Assembly (NCBI RefSeq): GCF_027271155.1
Contig: NZ_CP114542.1
Span: forward strand, 1,364,001-1,428,000
Reading direction: 5' to 3'
Source: Brevundimonas subvibrioides
Lineage (GTDB): Bacteria > Pseudomonadota > Alphaproteobacteria > Caulobacterales > Caulobacteraceae
DNA: 64,000 bases
The position numbers and the translations under genes were made by a program. Below the pieces are notes generated by a model. The model saw nothing but the letters and a program-made list of their open reading frames with translations. It ran no database searches and was not told where the DNA came from. The first letter of the stretch is position 1, and each line of letters opens with the position of its first letter. Positions 1-9,440 of this stretch are shown here, in pieces.

Positions 1-576
1 GGTGCCGTGGCCTGGGCCTTTGCGCTGGCACTGCTGCTGGTCTTCCTCGTGCTGGCGGCCCAGTTCGAAAGCTGGATCACGCCGGCGGTCATCATGCTGA
101 CGGTGCCCCTGGCGGCGGCGGGCGGGCTGTTCGGCCTGTTCATGGCCGGGTCCAGCCTGAACATCTATTCCCAGATCGGGCTGATCATCCTGATCGGGAT
201 TGCTGCCAAGAACGGCATTCTGATCGTGGAGTTCGCCAATCAGCTGCGCGACCAGGGACGGTCGATCACCGAGGCGATCATCGAGAGCGCGTCCCTGCGG
301 TTGCGCCCCATCATCATGACGTCGATCGCCACGGCGTTCGGTGCCCTGCCGCTGGTCCTCTGGTCCGGCGCGGGCGCTGGCAGCCGTCAGACGATCGGCG
401 TGGTGATCTTCACGGGCGCAATGTTCTCCACCCTGCTGACCCTGTTCGTGGTGCCGGTGATCTACGGCGCCCTGGCCCGCTTCACCCGGTCGCCGGAATA
501 CACGGCCCGCAAGATCGAGGAATGGGAAGCGCAGGAGGTCACCGCCAACGATCCGGTCCCGGCGGCGGCGGAATAG
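1..576 (+). CDS. RND efflux transporter inner-membrane subunit, C-terminal part (5' end outside window)
   Basis: This is the last 191 codons of an AcrB/MexB-type proton-driven RND pump, which works with a periplasmic adaptor and an outer-membrane channel. The reading frame is open from base 1, so the gene starts upstream. The visible part has the usual C-terminal membrane helices. It includes the AQFESW segment near residue 19, the GIAAKNGILIVEFAN stretch, and the RLRPIIMT segment that follows it in hydrophobe/amphiphile pumps. It ends in a charged cytoplasmic tail. The substrate cannot be read from this fragment. It is followed by a 105-base gap and then feoA. Confidence 0.93.
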   Translation, partial: GAVAWAFALALLLVFLVLAAQFESWITPAVIMLTVPLAAAGGLFGLFMAGSSLNIYSQIGLIILIGIAAKNGILIVEFANQLRDQGRSITEAIIESASLRLRPIIMTSIATAFGALPLVLWSGAGAGSRQTIGVVIFTGAMFSTLLTLFVVPVIYGALARFTRSPEYTARKIEEWEAQEVTANDPVPAAAE

Positions 577-626
577 CGCAGGCGGTCCGTTCCATGACGA
601 AAAGCTGGACGGACCGCACACGCGTC

Positions 627-643
627 TGATAAGCGTTCGCAGT
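627..643. promoter_or_regulatory. possible Fur-type operator upstream of feoA
   Basis: The bases CTGATAAGCGTTCGCAG form an imperfect dyad resembling a Fur 7-1-7 site (TGATAA ... TTCGCA). It lies about 40 bases before the feoA start, where an iron repressor would be expected. The match is partial and was judged by eye only. Confidence 0.28.
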
Positions 644-681
644 AACGGAGAGGCAAGTCGATCTCCGGTAAGGCGAGCGTC

Positions 682-954
682 ATGAGCAACGTCATTTCCC
701 TGTCGGAAGCGCGTCTGGGCGACAAGGGTGTCATCACCCGGGTCGGCACCGATGCCCGCGACGAACACGGGGCCGAGCTGGAACGCCGCCTGCTGGAACT
801 GGGTCTGGTCGAGGGGGCCGTGATCCAGTTGCTTCACCAGGGGGCCATCGGCAGGGATCCGATGGCGCTGAAGGTGGACGACATGCGCGTCGCCCTTCGT
901 CGCCGCGAGGCGCGCGGCCTGACCATCGAACTGTTCGCTCAAGCCGCCGAGTAG
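682..954 (+). CDS. feoA: FeoA, ferrous iron transport accessory protein
   Basis: This 90-residue protein has a single FeoA (SH3-like) domain. The LERRLLELGLVEGAVIQLLHQ stretch and the following GDPMALKV-like core (here GRDPMALKVDDMRVALRR) match the FeoA pattern. FeoA is a small cytoplasmic protein thought to modulate the FeoB iron(II) permease. Its stop is two bases before the ATG of feoB, so the two genes are almost certainly one transcript. The ATG at 682 gives the normal family length. Confidence 0.93.
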   Translation: MSNVISLSEARLGDKGVITRVGTDARDEHGAELERRLLELGLVEGAVIQLLHQGAIGRDPMALKVDDMRVALRRREARGLTIELFAQAAE

Positions 955-956
955 GC

Positions 957-2843
957 ATGGACGTCGCCGTCAGGCCCGTCCGGGTCGCGCTGGTCGGCAA
1001 TCCCAACTCGGGCAAGACCGCGCTGTTCAATGCCCTGACCGGGGCGCACCAGAAGGTCGCCAACTACGCCGGCGTCACCGTCGAACGGAAAGAGGGCCGG
1101 GTTCTGGCCGCCTCCGGCCGGTCGATGTCGGTGCTGGACCTGCCGGGCACCTATTCCCTTCGCGCCCGCAGTCCCGATGAGGAAGTCACCCGCGACGCCG
1201 TGCTGGGCCGGTTGCAAGGCGAGGCCGTGCCCGATGTCATCGTGGCCGTGGCCGATGCGACCAACCTGCGGCTGGTGCTGCGGCTGATCCTGGAGCTGAA
1301 GGCCGTCGGTCGACCGATGGTGCTGGCGCTCAACATGTACGACATCGCCCAGCGCCAGGGTCTGCGGATCGATCTGGAGCGCCTTTCGCGCGAGCTGGAC
1401 GTGCCGGTCTTCACGACCGTGGCGACGAAGAAGCGCGGCATCGCCGAACTGGTGGAGGGCATCGAGACGGCCGCCGGGCCGGGCTGGTCGTCGGCCGGCG
1501 ATGGCTGGATCGCGCCCGACGCCGAGGCCCTGCGCAGTGCGCACCGCCGCGCCGAGCAGATCATGCGCGACTGCGTGCGCCCGCCCGAGCGACCGGACAC
1601 CCTGACCGGCAGGATCGACGGTGTGCTGCTGCATCCGGTGGCCGGACTGGCCATCCTGATGGTGCTGCTGTTCGTCATGTTCCAGGCGGTCTTCAGCTGG
1701 GCCACGCCGCTGATGGACGGGATCGAGGCGGGCTTCGGCGGGCTGGGCATCGGTGTCGCATCAGTCGTTCCCGACACCGGGCCGGTCTGGCCCCTGGTGC
1801 AGAGCCTGCTTGTCGATGGCGTCATCGCCGGCGTCGGCAGCGTGCTGGTCTTCCTGCCCCAGATCCTGATCCTGTTCCTGTTCATCATCGTGCTGGAGGA
1901 CTTCGGCTACATGGCCCGGGCGGCCTTCCTGATGGACCGGATCATGGGTGGCGCGGGCCTGCACGGGCGGGCCTTCATTCCGCTGCTGTCCAGCTTTGCC
2001 TGCGCCATTCCGGGGATCATGGCGGCGCGGGTGATCGATTCGAAGCGCGACCGGCTGACGACCATCCTGGTGGCCCCGCTGATGACCTGCTCGGCCCGCA
2101 TCCCGGTCTATACGCTGATCATCGCCGCCTTCATTCCGAACAAGACGGTCTGGGGGTTCGCCAACCTGCAGGGGCTGGTGATGTTCGGCCTGTACGCAGC
2201 GGGCATCGTCAGCGCGCTTCTGGTCTCCTTCGTCATCCGCAAGGTGTTCTGGAGAGGGGCCGTCGAGCCCTTCATGATGGAACTGCCGGCCTACAAGGCG
2301 CCGGACGTGAAGTCGGTGGCGATCAACCTCTGGATCCGGGCGCGCATCTTCATGGCGCGGGCCGCGAAGATCATCCTGCCCTTGATGATCGTGGTCTGGG
2401 CCCTGTCGACCTTCCCCTATCCGCCCGAGGGGGCCGCCGGTCCGGCTATCGACTGGTCGTTCGCCGGGATGATCGGCCATGCGCTGGAGCCGCTGTTCGC
2501 ACCGATCGGCTTCAACTGGCAGATGGTCGTGGCCCTGGTGCCCGGCATGGCGGCGCGCGAGGTCGCGGTGGCGGCGCTCGGCACCGTCTATGCCATCGGC
2601 GATCCGGAGGCGGCGGGAAGCCTGCTGGGCGCGACCCTGGCGGCGCAGTGGTCGCTGGCGACGGGCCTGAGCTTCCTGGCCTGGTATGTCTTCGCGCCGC
2701 AGTGCGTGGCGACGCTGGGGGTGGTGAAGCGCGAGCTGAACAGCTGGAAATGGATGTGGGTGATGATCGCCTACATGTTCGCCCTGGCCTATGGCGCGGC
2801 CTTCGTGACCTATCATGCCGCCGTCGCCCTGGGTGGCGGCTGA
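957..2843 (+). CDS. feoB: FeoB, ferrous iron transporter with N-terminal G domain
   Basis: This 628-residue protein has an N-terminal G-protein domain: P-loop GNPNSGKT at residues 14-21, G3 DLPG at 61-64 and NMYD (G4, NxxD) at 126-129. A polytopic membrane region with the two Gate domains of FeoB follows, containing segments such as EDFGYMARAAFLMDR and PGMAAREVAVAALG. It imports Fe(II) across the inner membrane. The length is at the short end for FeoB, with no long C-terminal cysteine-rich tail. It pairs with feoA immediately upstream. No feoC-like gene follows. Confidence 0.97.
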   Translation: MDVAVRPVRVALVGNPNSGKTALFNALTGAHQKVANYAGVTVERKEGRVLAASGRSMSVLDLPGTYSLRARSPDEEVTRDAVLGRLQGEAVPDVIVAVADATNLRLVLRLILELKAVGRPMVLALNMYDIAQRQGLRIDLERLSRELDVPVFTTVATKKRGIAELVEGIETAAGPGWSSAGDGWIAPDAEALRSAHRRAEQIMRDCVRPPERPDTLTGRIDGVLLHPVAGLAILMVLLFVMFQAVFSWATPLMDGIEAGFGGLGIGVASVVPDTGPVWPLVQSLLVDGVIAGVGSVLVFLPQILILFLFIIVLEDFGYMARAAFLMDRIMGGAGLHGRAFIPLLSSFACAIPGIMAARVIDSKRDRLTTILVAPLMTCSARIPVYTLIIAAFIPNKTVWGFANLQGLVMFGLYAAGIVSALLVSFVIRKVFWRGAVEPFMMELPAYKAPDVKSVAINLWIRARIFMARAAKIILPLMIVVWALSTFPYPPEGAAGPAIDWSFAGMIGHALEPLFAPIGFNWQMVVALVPGMAAREVAVAALGTVYAIGDPEAAGSLLGATLAAQWSLATGLSFLAWYVFAPQCVATLGVVKRELNSWKWMWVMIAYMFALAYGAAFVTYHAAVALGGG

Positions 2844-2869
2844 GGCCCGAACCGGGCTAAGCGGGATCC

Positions 2870-3637
2870 ATGTCCGCAGCCGTCGTCATTGCCATCCTGA
2901 TGGGCCTCCTCGGCCTGATCATCGGCAGCTTCATCGCCGCCGTGACGGTGCGGATGCCCCGGGATGAGGACATCGTCTTCACCCGGTCGCACTGCATGAA
3001 CTGCGAGGCCCCGCTGAAGGCCTGGCATCTGGTGCCGGTGGTCAGCTGGCTGCTCCAGCGCGGCCGGTGCGCGATGTGTGGAGCGGCGGTGTCGCCGCGC
3101 TATCTGCTGATCGAGTGCGGGGCGGCGGCGATCGGCGTCTGGGCCGGGCTGTCCGGGGCCGGGGCCGGGTGGCTCATGATCGCAGCCACGACGGTGCTCG
3201 GCTGGCAGTTGCTGCTGATCGCCCTGATCGACGCGGAGAATTTCTGGCTGCCGGACGAGCTGACCTTGCCGCTGATCGCGACCGGTTTAATCGGGGCGGC
3301 GGTCATCGCCCGGGGCTGGCCGGTCGCGTCATTGATCGGTGCGGCCCTCGGATTCGCTTCCCTTTGGGTGCTGGCCGCCCTCTACCGGCTGATCCGCAAG
3401 CGTGACGGACTGGGCGGCGGCGATCCGATCCTGTTCGCCGGGGCCGGGGCCTGGGTCGGCTGGATCGGGCTGCCCAGCGTGCTGCTGTGGGCCTGCGCGG
3501 CCGGGCTCAGTGTGGTTTTGACGCTGCTGATCACGCGGCGGCGCGTCAGCGGTGCCGACCGGCTGCCGTTCGGGACCTTCCTGGCCATCGGCATCTGGCT
3601 GACCTGGCTCTACGGGCCCCTGGGGGGAGTAGGCTGA
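2870..3637 (+). CDS. prepilin peptidase (A24 family, type IV prepilin leader peptidase)
   Basis: This 255-residue polytopic membrane protein resembles PilD/GspO. It has an N-terminal GSF signature (IIGSFIAAVTVRMPR), then two CxxC pairs (CMNC near residue 43 and CAMC near 65) typical of the cytoplasmic zinc-binding loop that carries N-methylation in full-length members. The two catalytic aspartates are in DAENFWLPDE and GGGDPILF. It would cleave and probably methylate type IV pilin or type II secretion pseudopilins. No pilin or secretion genes are adjacent, so the client is unknown. It lies 26 bases after feoB. Confidence 0.88.
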   Translation: MSAAVVIAILMGLLGLIIGSFIAAVTVRMPRDEDIVFTRSHCMNCEAPLKAWHLVPVVSWLLQRGRCAMCGAAVSPRYLLIECGAAAIGVWAGLSGAGAGWLMIAATTVLGWQLLLIALIDAENFWLPDELTLPLIATGLIGAAVIARGWPVASLIGAALGFASLWVLAALYRLIRKRDGLGGGDPILFAGAGAWVGWIGLPSVLLWACAAGLSVVLTLLITRRRVSGADRLPFGTFLAIGIWLTWLYGPLGGVG

Positions 3638-3671
3638 AGCGTCTCCCTGCCCCGAGCGGAAGAGAGAATTC

Positions 3672-4304
3672 TCAGCGCCCCGTGACCAGTTTCACGACGA
3701 TGTGGGCGGTGGTGTCCAGGATGGCGTCGGACGGTGTGTCGCCACGCCGCATCAGCTCGAACCCGGCGGCGACCGACTCCACCAGATTGGCGACCTCATA
3801 GGAGGCCAGGCGCGGGTCGAGACCGGGCGCGTGATAGCCGGTGGCATGGGCCACGGCGATGCGGCGCTCCAGCGACAGGTGGACCCGACGCAGGCGACGC
3901 ACGCGGGCCTCGACGAACCCCGCCTCGCCCTTGTCGGCCAGCATATGCTCGATGCGCAGGACCGGGCCGTGGTCGCGCCAGATCATCAGCACATCGACGA
4001 CATAGGCGCGGGCGGCAGAGAAGGCCTGCTCGGCCGACCAGTCGCCGTCCAGATGGCGCGAAAGGGGTTGAAAATCGACGGCCGCGGCTTCGCACAGGGC
4101 CAGAACAGGCTCCTCCACCGTCTTGAAATAGGTGTAGAAATTTGACGGCGATACTCCGGCCTCTGCCGCAAGATCGGCGACGCGCAGCTCGCCCAGATGT
4201 CGACGTTCCAGCAGGCGTCGGGTGGCGTCGAGGATGGCCGCGCGCGTGCGCCCGCCCCGCGCGCCGATGCGATGGCCCAGCTTGTTGATGGTGCGTTCGA
4301 GCAT
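3672..4304 (-). CDS. TetR/AcrR family transcriptional regulator
   Basis: This is a 210-residue regulator. Residues 15-65 contain a TetR helix-turn-helix: TRAAILDATRRLLE, then LRVADLAAEAGVSPSNFYTYFKT. The remainder is a helical ligand-binding domain with no specific signature. Its 3' end faces the prepilin peptidase gene (convergent), and its start is about 45 bases from the 3' end of the LysR gene on the same strand. The target is unknown. By family it would repress nearby or unlinked genes in response to a small molecule. Confidence 0.9.
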   Translation of the reverse strand: MLERTINKLGHRIGARGGRTRAAILDATRRLLERRHLGELRVADLAAEAGVSPSNFYTYFKTVEEPVLALCEAAAVDFQPLSRHLDGDWSAEQAFSAARAYVVDVLMIWRDHGPVLRIEHMLADKGEAGFVEARVRRLRRVHLSLERRIAVAHATGYHAPGLDPRLASYEVANLVESVAAGFELMRRGDTPSDAILDTTAHIVVKLVTGR

Positions 4305-4346
4305 GGAAGTCCGGACGATCGGGAGCCGTGCGATGAAAGAGGATCT

Positions 4347-5276
4347 CTACAGCGGATCCATGTTGTTATCATGATCGACCGCCTGGCGCTTCAGCCAGGT
4401 CACGAAGGCAAGGGCGCTGACCGAGGCGGGGCGGTCGCGCGGCATGATGACGTGGTAGGCGAAACCGACCGCCTCCGATCCGTCGGCGAAGGGGGCGACC
4501 AGACGACCGGCGGCCAGGTCCGCCTGGGCCAGGGTGCGTTTGGCCAGGGCGACGCCGCGACCGGCGATGGCCGCTTCGATCAGCAGGCTGGACTGGTTGT
4601 AGCGCGAGCCCCGGCGCGGATCGGGGTGGCGGACCTTCCGCGCCTTCAGCCACATGGCCCAGTCCGGACGGCTCGGGTCGGCGTCGGAAGAGACGTCGTG
4701 CAGCAGGGTGTGGTGGGCCAGGTCGCCGGGCGTGCGGATGGGGTGATCGCCCTTCATCAGGCGCGGGGCGCAGACCGGCAGGACCGTCTCCGTCATCAAC
4801 AACTGCGAGACATGGCCGCCGTAGTTGCCGGGGCCGTAGCGGACGGCGAGGTCTGCGGCGCCCTCGGTCAGATCGGCCGGCTCCATGTCGGCGGAAATCC
4901 AGACCTCGATCTCCGGGTGGGCGGCGTGGAAGTCGTCCATGCGGGGCATCAGCCATTTGGCAGCGAAGCTGGGCGCCACGCTGACCGAGATCTGCCGGCG
5001 CCGGGGCGGCTCGCGCAGCAGGGCCGAGGCGTCCATCAATCGTTCGAAGCCTTCGCGCAGTAGAGGCGCAGCGGCCCGGCCCAGGTCGGTGATCTGCAGT
5101 CCCTTCGCCTCGCGCCGGAACAGGGGGCCACCCACGGTGTCCTCCAGAAGGCGGATCTGCTGGCTGACGGCACCGGGCGTAACGGACAGTTCGTCGGCGG
5201 CGCGGGTGAAGTTCAGATGCCGGGCGGCGCTTTCGAAGGCGCGCAGGGCGTTGAGGGGAAGCAGGGGTCTGGCCAT
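4347..5276 (-). CDS. LysR-type transcriptional regulator (GcvA-like)
   Basis: This 309-residue LysR regulator is read from the ATG at 5276. An upstream in-frame ATG at 5363 would add 29 residues unlike the family. The N-terminal winged helix has the GcvA-type signature PLNALRAFESAARHLNFTRAA followed by ELSVTPGAVSQQI. A periplasmic-binding-protein-like effector domain follows (SVAPSFAAKWLMPR, DLAVRYGPG). It is divergent from cysK with 137 bases between starts. LysR proteins often control the divergent gene, so a role in sulfur or amino-acid metabolism is possible but not shown. Confidence 0.92.
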   Translation of the reverse strand: MARPLLPLNALRAFESAARHLNFTRAADELSVTPGAVSQQIRLLEDTVGGPLFRREAKGLQITDLGRAAAPLLREGFERLMDASALLREPPRRRQISVSVAPSFAAKWLMPRMDDFHAAHPEIEVWISADMEPADLTEGAADLAVRYGPGNYGGHVSQLLMTETVLPVCAPRLMKGDHPIRTPGDLAHHTLLHDVSSDADPSRPDWAMWLKARKVRHPDPRRGSRYNQSSLLIEAAIAGRGVALAKRTLAQADLAAGRLVAPFADGSEAVGFAYHVIMPRDRPASVSALAFVTWLKRQAVDHDNNMDPL

Positions 5277-5413
5277 GCCCCTAGAAATCCTATCGGCACG
5301 CGGAAGACAATCGGGATCGGGGCGGCCGGATCGCAGGCGGGGCAGGGGCGCAGGCGTGGACAAGTCCGGGCGTCCACTTCACCCTGTCGACGACCCCGCC
5401 TTCAAGAGATTCC

Positions 5414-6415
5414 ATGCCCGCGACGTCCGTCATCGACCTCATCGGCCAGACGCCGCTGATCCGGCTGAACCGCCTGTCGGAACAGACCGGCTGCGAGATT
5501 CTGGGCAAGGCCGAGTTCATGAACCCCGGCGGGTCGGTCAAGGACCGCGCGGCCCTGTCGATCGTCCGGACGGCGCGGGCCGACGGTTCGCTGAAGCCCG
5601 GCGGCACCATCGTGGAGGGGACGGCGGGCAACACCGGCATCGGCCTCGCCCTGGTCGGGGCGGCGCTGGGCCATCCGGTGGTGATCGTCATCCCCCGCAC
5701 CCAGTCGGAAGAGAAGAAGTCTGCGATCCGGGCCCTGGGTGCGCGGCTGATCGAGGTGGACGCCGCGCCCTTCTCCAGCCCGAACCATTTCGTCCACTAT
5801 TCCGGGCGGTTGGCGCAGGAACTGGATGCGTCGCAGCCGAACGGAGCGATCTGGGCCAACCAGTTCGACAACACCGCCAACCGCGACGCCCACTACACCG
5901 GCACGGGCCCCGAAATCTGGGACCAGACCGGCGGGCGCATCGACGGCTTCGTCAGCGCGGTGGGGTCGGGTGGCACGATCGTCGGGGCGGGGACCTATCT
6001 GAAGGACCGTGACCCGTCCCTCCAGGTCGCGCTGGCGGACCCGGCGGGCGCGGCGCTGTTCAACTGGTTCACCCGGGGCGAGATGACGGCCGAGGGGTCG
6101 TCGATCACCGAGGGCATCGGCGTGGCGCGGATCACCGGCAATCTGGAAGGCTTCACGCCCGACCACGCCTATCGCATCGAGGACGCCGAATTCCTGCCCC
6201 TGCTGTTCGACCTGGTGGTCCATGAAGGGTTGTCGCTGGGCGGATCGGCGGGGGTGAACATCGCCGGGGCCGTGCGGCTGGCGCGGCAGCTGGGGCCCGG
6301 CAAGACGATCGTCACCATCCTGTGCGATCCGGGCTCGCGCTATGCGTCCCGGCTGTTCAATGCGGACTTCCTGGCCGGAAAGGGCCTGCCGGTGCCGCCG
6401 TGGGCGTCCGCGTGA
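5414..6415 (+). CDS. cysK: cysteine synthase A (O-acetylserine sulfhydrylase)
   Basis: This 333-residue fold-type II PLP enzyme makes L-cysteine from O-acetylserine and sulfide. The N-terminus has the family opening VIDLIGQTPLIRLNRLS. The PLP lysine is in NPGGSVKDRAA (near residue 43), the substrate loop is GTAGNTG, and a glycine loop VGSGGTI binds the PLP phosphate. LGGSAGVNIAGA and VTILCDPGSRY near the C-terminus are typical. There is no CBS domain. The gene stops four bases before the tRNA-Thr gene on the other strand. Confidence 0.93.
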   Translation: MPATSVIDLIGQTPLIRLNRLSEQTGCEILGKAEFMNPGGSVKDRAALSIVRTARADGSLKPGGTIVEGTAGNTGIGLALVGAALGHPVVIVIPRTQSEEKKSAIRALGARLIEVDAAPFSSPNHFVHYSGRLAQELDASQPNGAIWANQFDNTANRDAHYTGTGPEIWDQTGGRIDGFVSAVGSGGTIVGAGTYLKDRDPSLQVALADPAGAALFNWFTRGEMTAEGSSITEGIGVARITGNLEGFTPDHAYRIEDAEFLPLLFDLVVHEGLSLGGSAGVNIAGAVRLARQLGPGKTIVTILCDPGSRYASRLFNADFLAGKGLPVPPWASA

Positions 6416-6418
6416 CGC

Positions 6419-6494
6419 TGGTGCCGGCTGCAGGAATCGAACCCGCGACATCCAGTTTACAAAACTGGCGCTCTACCAACTGAGCTAAGCCGGC
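6419..6494 (-). tRNA. tRNA-Thr (anticodon UGU)
   Basis: Read on the minus strand from 6494, a complete 76-base cloverleaf is visible. The acceptor strand GCCGGCT pairs with AGCCGGC. The D arm is TAGCTCAGTTGGTAGAGC, and the anticodon stem CCAGT/ACTGG holds the loop TTTGTAA (anticodon TGT). The T arm is GCGGGTTCGATTCCTGC. The encoded 3' end is ACCA, with CCA in the genome. The UGU anticodon reads ACA (and ACG by wobble) threonine codons. Confidence 0.97.
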
Positions 6495-6616
6495 CACGCA
6501 ACGAGGGCGTCGTTTAGCGGGCGCGGGCCGCGCCGCGCAAGCTGTGAAACGCCATGCCGGACACGTCCCGCATCCTGCCTGTGGTCAGGCTGGCGCTGTC
6601 GATCGTCGTTCTGAAC

Positions 6617-6785
6617 CCCGTCATCCTCCGGCGAGCGCAGCGAGACCGGGGGACGCAGCGGCGCGCGAGAGCGCGAACCTGCCACGAAGCACGACGCTGC
6701 CGACATCGTGCCTGAACGGATCGCCTTCGGCGCCGCTGCGTCCCCCGGTCTGCGCCGCGAAGGCGCGGCTTGCCGGAGGATGACG
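6617..6785. repeat. long imperfect inverted repeat between tRNA-Thr and the HIT gene
   Basis: The left arm starts GTCATCCTCCGGCGAGC at 6620 and runs through ACCGGGGGACGCAGCGGCGC. The reverse complement of the right arm (ending at 6784) reads GTCATCCTCCGGCAAGCC and then ACCGGGGGACGCAGCGGCGC. The arms share about 40 matching bases, and the right arm has a short extra palindrome. The 295-base gap between the tRNA gene and the HIT gene is mostly this element. It looks like a dispersed intergenic palindromic repeat, with no ORF of its own that I would believe. Confidence 0.75.
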
Positions 6786-6789
6786 AAAG

Positions 6790-7227
6790 CTAGGCAAGCG
6801 CCGCCCGGATCCGTTCGGCCGTCGCCTTCAGCGCGTCCATGTCGGCCATCCCGGCCTGGCCGTGGCCCTTCAGCGGCCTATCCGCCCAGCGGGGAATGAT
6901 GTGGAAATGCAGGTGAAAGACCGTCTGGCCGCCGGCCTCGCCGTTGAACTGCATGATGGAAAAGCCCTCGGGCGACAGGGCCTTCACCACGGCTGCGGCC
7001 GTCCGCCGGGTCGCGGCGGTCAGGGCGGCCAGGGTCTCCGGCTCGACCTCCAGCAGGTTGCGGGCCTGCGAGGTCTTCGAGATCACCAGCACATGGCCCT
7101 CGGACTGGGGAAAGACATCCATGAAGACCAGGACGGCATCGTCCTCCCAGACCTTCACGGCGGGGATCTCGCCGCGCAGGATCTTCGCGAAGATGTTGGA
7201 CGGGTCGTAGGGGGCGTGCAGGGTCAT
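6790..7227 (-). CDS. HIT family protein (histidine triad nucleotide hydrolase)
   Basis: This 145-residue protein has a HIT domain: SNIFAKILRGEIP near the N-terminus, the EGHVLVISK strand, and the catalytic histidine triad HLHFHIIP near residue 107. Family members hydrolyse nucleoside phosphoramidates or dinucleotides in the cytoplasm. The ATG at 7227 was chosen because it gives the usual HIT start. The longer open frame to 7503 runs through an inverted repeat and encodes nothing family-like. The gene is flanked on both sides by inverted-repeat elements. Confidence 0.93.
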   Translation of the reverse strand: MTLHAPYDPSNIFAKILRGEIPAVKVWEDDAVLVFMDVFPQSEGHVLVISKTSQARNLLEVEPETLAALTAATRRTAAAVVKALSPEGFSIMQFNGEAGGQTVFHLHFHIIPRWADRPLKGHGQAGMADMDALKATAERIRAALA

Positions 7228-7243
7228 GGGGGCATCATAGCGG

Positions 7244-7411
7244 TTCCCTCTCCCAACGGGAGAGGGCTTGAGCACACGACGCGCAGCGTCGTTCTTGTGC
7301 GAAAGGGTGAGGGGTAACCGTGCGAACCGGAGAGGGCATAACCCCTCACCCTTTCGGTTTGCGGATCGCTGCGCGCTCCGAACCTCAAGCCCTCTCCCTC
7401 CGGGAGAGGGA
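7244..7411. repeat. long inverted repeat between the HIT gene and serS
   Basis: The left arm TTCCCTCTCCCAACGGGAGA continues into GGGCTTGAG, GCGCAGCG and CGAAAGGGTGAGGGGT. The right arm, reverse-complemented, gives TTCCCTCTCCCGGAGGGAGA followed by the same blocks in order. Each arm is about 75 bases and also contains a short hairpin of its own (CCCTCTCCC/GGGAGAGGG). It fills most of the 256-base gap before serS. It is a dispersed-repeat type sequence and not coding. Confidence 0.75.
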
Positions 7412-7471
7412 AGGACTGGATACGATCGGCGACGCCCGCTAGGACAGCCGATCATCCCGACCGCCCCATGA

Positions 7472-9046
<1,575 letters not shown>

Positions 9047-9050
9047 TGTC

Positions 9051-9440
9051 ATGACCCTGCTGTCCAAGACTGCTGCCGCCGCCGTCGCCCTGTCGCTGAC
9101 CGGATGCGCCGGATCCATGCCCGCCGCCGATCAGAGCATCACCGCGGACCAGACCAGCTTCACCGGCTGGGTCCGGGTGTCCGAAGGCGAGTTCCAGTTG
9201 TTTCCCACCCAGCGGCAATTGAGCGAGCCGTTCTCCCGCCCGTGCATCAGCGGTGCCCTGCCCCGGAATGCGCAACGCGCGGCGGACGACCTGAACGGCT
9301 CCCAGGTCACCTTCACCGGCCGCACCGCCCCCTGGACCCAGGCGACCAACCAGATCCTGCGACACGAGGGATCGGTCATCGTCAATCACTGCCGGGGTGA
9401 TCTGGTGATCCTGGCCGATGATGTGAGGGTGAACCGCTGA
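9051..9440 (+). CDS. small secreted lipoprotein, function unknown
   Basis: This 129-residue protein opens MTLLSKTAAAAVALSLTGCA, a lipoprotein signal peptide with lipobox LTGC. The mature part is hydrophilic and contains two further cysteines (CISGALP and NHCRGDL), which could form a disulfide. No family is recognised. The ATG at 9051 was chosen because it gives a proper signal peptide. Earlier ATGs at 9024 and 9033 overlap the end of serS. Its stop overlaps the surE start (CTGA), so it is translationally linked to surE. Confidence 0.72.
   Translation: MTLLSKTAAAAVALSLTGCAGSMPAADQSITADQTSFTGWVRVSEGEFQLFPTQRQLSEPFSRPCISGALPRNAQRAADDLNGSQVTFTGRTAPWTQATNQILRHEGSVIVNHCRGDLVILADDVRVNR

Noticed and set aside
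6544..6783. Small ORFs across the first inverted repeat
   Set aside because: They lie within palindromic non-coding sequence and have no start site or family resemblance.
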